NCBI GenBank assembly: GCA_945923475.1 | Contig: CAMELE010000008.1 | Location: 1-64,000 of the forward strand | Length of the DNA stretch: 64,000 nt | Direction: 5' to 3' | Source: an uncultured Mollicutes bacterium | Lineage (GTDB): Bacteria; Bacillota_I; Bacilli_A; Acholeplasmatales; Anaeroplasmataceae | In this document: piece by piece, positions 63,219 through 64,000 of the stretch | Layout: the number at the start of each line of letters is the position of its first letter | Position numbering within the stretch: the stretch's first letter is position 1 | Notes under the pieces: generated by a model | The model's input: only the letters and a program-made list of their open reading frames with translations | Told to the model about the DNA's origin: nothing | The model's database searches: none | Position numbers and translations under genes: made by a program

Positions 63219-63310
63219 AAAAAAAAAGCTTATCACATTTAAATAAGCCGTTTTTTATCTTTCTTTTTTTCTATTTCTTTGTGGTATGAAAGCGTGTAAG
63301 CGCTATCACA
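63219..63310 (-). ncRNA. Candidate catabolite-controlled small RNA or attenuated leader
   Basis: A minus-strand unit of about 90 nt. It runs from a promoter at 63317-63344 to a stem GCTTAT/ATAAGC (63243-63248 with 63228-63233) followed by nine T residues. No reading frame is seen in it. It lies upstream of cse60, so it could be an independent RNA or the leader from which cse60 is reached by readthrough. A cre-like box sits at its start and another overlaps the -35. Confidence 0.55.
63295..63308. promoter_or_regulatory. cre box (CcpA site)
   Basis: TGTAAGCGCTATCA matches the cre consensus TGWAANCGNTNWCA at every position. It lies at the predicted transcript start of the small RNA, where CcpA binding would block transcription. 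Confidence 0.7.
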
Positions 63311-63316
63311 TCTATT

Positions 63317-63344
63317 ATTATATCATATTTTTTCTTTTATGCAA
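63317..63344 (-). promoter_or_regulatory. Promoter of the cre-flanked small RNA
   Basis: -35 TTGCAT (63339-63344), 16-bp spacer, extended -10 TG-A-TATAAT (63317-63322), minus strand. The sequence at 63340-63353 is a second, imperfect cre box overlapping the -35. Confidence 0.65.
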
Positions 63345-63375
63345 GCGTTTTCTTATTTTTACTATATATTATGTT

Positions 63376-63420
63376 AAAAAAAGACACCTATATTACATAC
63401 TAGTAAATAAGATGTCTTTT
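63376..63420 (-). terminator. Terminator of the secreted protein gene at the right edge
   Basis: Outer stem AAAAGACA/TGTCTTTT (63413-63420 with 63379-63386), an inner AT-rich stem, and seven T residues on the minus strand. Confidence 0.75.
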
Positions 63421-63430
63421 ATTTTATAGT

Positions 63431-64000
63431 TTATTTCAATTCAATATAGAATAGGTTTGCTGTATTTTCTTTTGTAATACTGTATTCTCCAGCAGTTAAT
63501 TCCACCGTTACAATACCTTTATCATCAGAAGTATAAGTAGTACCATTTATTTTAATTGTTTGTCCTGAATATTTTCCATCACTTCCTAAAACTAATACAA
63601 TTGTCATATCAGATGATAATGTAAATGAAATAGATGTGCTAGACTCAAGTTTTAAGCATTGAGTTAGTGTTAAACCATTATATGTCGCAGTTCCTTTACT
63701 TGTAGACAAATTACCGTTTATTGTAAAAATTTCGCTATCCTTTCCACTTGTAGTGAAATTATGAACAATTGTTTCTACAACAGGTGGTGTATCTGGTTCT
63801 TCAGGAGTATCAGGTACTGTTGGTTCTTCAGGTGTATCAGGTACTGTTGGCTCTTCAGGAGTATCAGGTACTGTTGGTTCTTCAGGAGTAACTGGTGTAT
63901 TAGGAGTTTCTCCAACATATGATGAATCCCCTAAAATCTTCACTAATGAGCATGTATAATTGATTAAGGCTTGCTTTAATTCTGTGTTAACATCATAATT
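63431..64000 (-). CDS. Secreted protein with Pro/Glu-rich repeats, 5' end beyond the window
   Basis: This is the C-terminal 189 residues of a larger protein; the frame stays open to the window edge (NYDVNTELKQ...), so the true start is outside. Three near-identical nine-residue units EEPTVPDTP follow residue 27 or so, encoded by 27-bp DNA repeats at 63795-63875. The last 110 residues are a beta-rich domain (IFTINGNLST, SISFTLSSDM, TIKINGTTY, YIELK) like those appended to secreted carbohydrate-active enzymes. No sortase motif is seen. A catalytic domain, if any, is upstream and not visible. Confidence 0.75.
   Translation of the reverse strand, partial: NYDVNTELKQALINYTCSLVKILGDSSYVGETPNTPVTPEEPTVPDTPEEPTVPDTPEEPTVPDTPEEPDTPPVVETIVHNFTTSGKDSEIFTINGNLSTSKGTATYNGLTLTQCLKLESSTSISFTLSSDMTIVLVLGSDGKYSGQTIKINGTTYTSDDKGIVTVELTAGEYSITKENTANLFYIELK
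63795..63890. repeat. 27-bp tandem repeat encoding EEPTVPDTP
   Basis: Three full copies (63795, 63822, 63849) and a 15-base partial copy, differing at single bases. They lie in frame in the linker of the secreted protein. Confidence 0.9.

Noticed and set aside
1-64000. tRNA genes, rRNA genes and insertion sequences
   Set aside because: I looked for T-loop sequences, rRNA signatures, transposase motifs and terminal inverted repeats and found none that I could support.

Overview
The window is a low-GC chromosome segment that uses the standard genetic code and is almost fully coding. It looks like an endospore-forming member of the Bacillota (Bacilli/Erysipelotrichia-like or a gut clade near the Mollicutes). 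The base for this is synteny plus three sporulation markers: a GPR spore protease (27722-28570), a 27-residue SpoVM homologue with a TTG start between rpe and rpmB (44229-44312), and a Cse60-like small protein (62999-63172). A family PL10 pectate lyase lipoprotein suggests a plant-polysaccharide-rich habitat such as the gut. A species name cannot be supported.

Layout. 1-6050: M13 metallopeptidase, an ABC exporter pair and two unrecognised genes. 6051-9990: an accessory stretch with a probable C-rich small RNA, the pectate lyase, a second possible small RNA, an 11-bp tandem repeat and an AlbA_2/HATPase regulator. 10070-17000: class B PBP, recA, pgsA, a DUF1576 membrane protein with a small partner, and a cation:proton antiporter. 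17100-24900: a defence island with a DUF2075 nuclease-helicase and a three-gene restriction-modification (R-M) operon (MTase-like, Eco57I-type MTase, GIY-YIG helicase). Both units are driven by promoters sharing a 16-nt core. 25000-27700: diguanylate cyclase, DpnD/PcfM-like protein, SDR, and a queuosine-precursor transporter behind a preQ1-I-type riboswitch. 27720-33260: the classical gpr/rpsT/holA/comEC/comEA neighbourhood, with a strongly promoted structured RNA just upstream of holA. 33370-42550: rRNA pseudouridine synthase, M20 hydrolase, nth, dnaD, dapB, rnc, plsX, recG, fakA. 42900-47700: rpmB, a glycosyltransferase, spoVM, rpe, rsgA, a PASTA-only membrane protein where PrkC would be expected, and rlmN. 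47700-51400: pheST behind a Phe T-box. 51450-60260: a Wzz-like protein, an RsmF-type methyltransferase, divergent pyk and pfp, and dnaE. 60300-64000: an Ig-like surface protein, an XRE regulator, cse60, a small RNA candidate flanked by cre-like boxes, and the C-terminus of a secreted protein cut by the window edge.

How the genes work together. Most genes are housekeeping: translation, DNA replication and repair, glycolysis with PPi-dependent phosphofructokinase, and phospholipid synthesis. The most unusual material lies in four places. The first is the R-M operon, whose two methyltransferase-like subunits appear to carry complementary motifs. The second is a group of four intergenic transcription units that encode no protein, each with its own promoter and terminator. 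The third is the loss of the Ser/Thr kinase and phosphatase from a conserved locus that keeps a PASTA sensor. The fourth is the set of very small sporulation genes.
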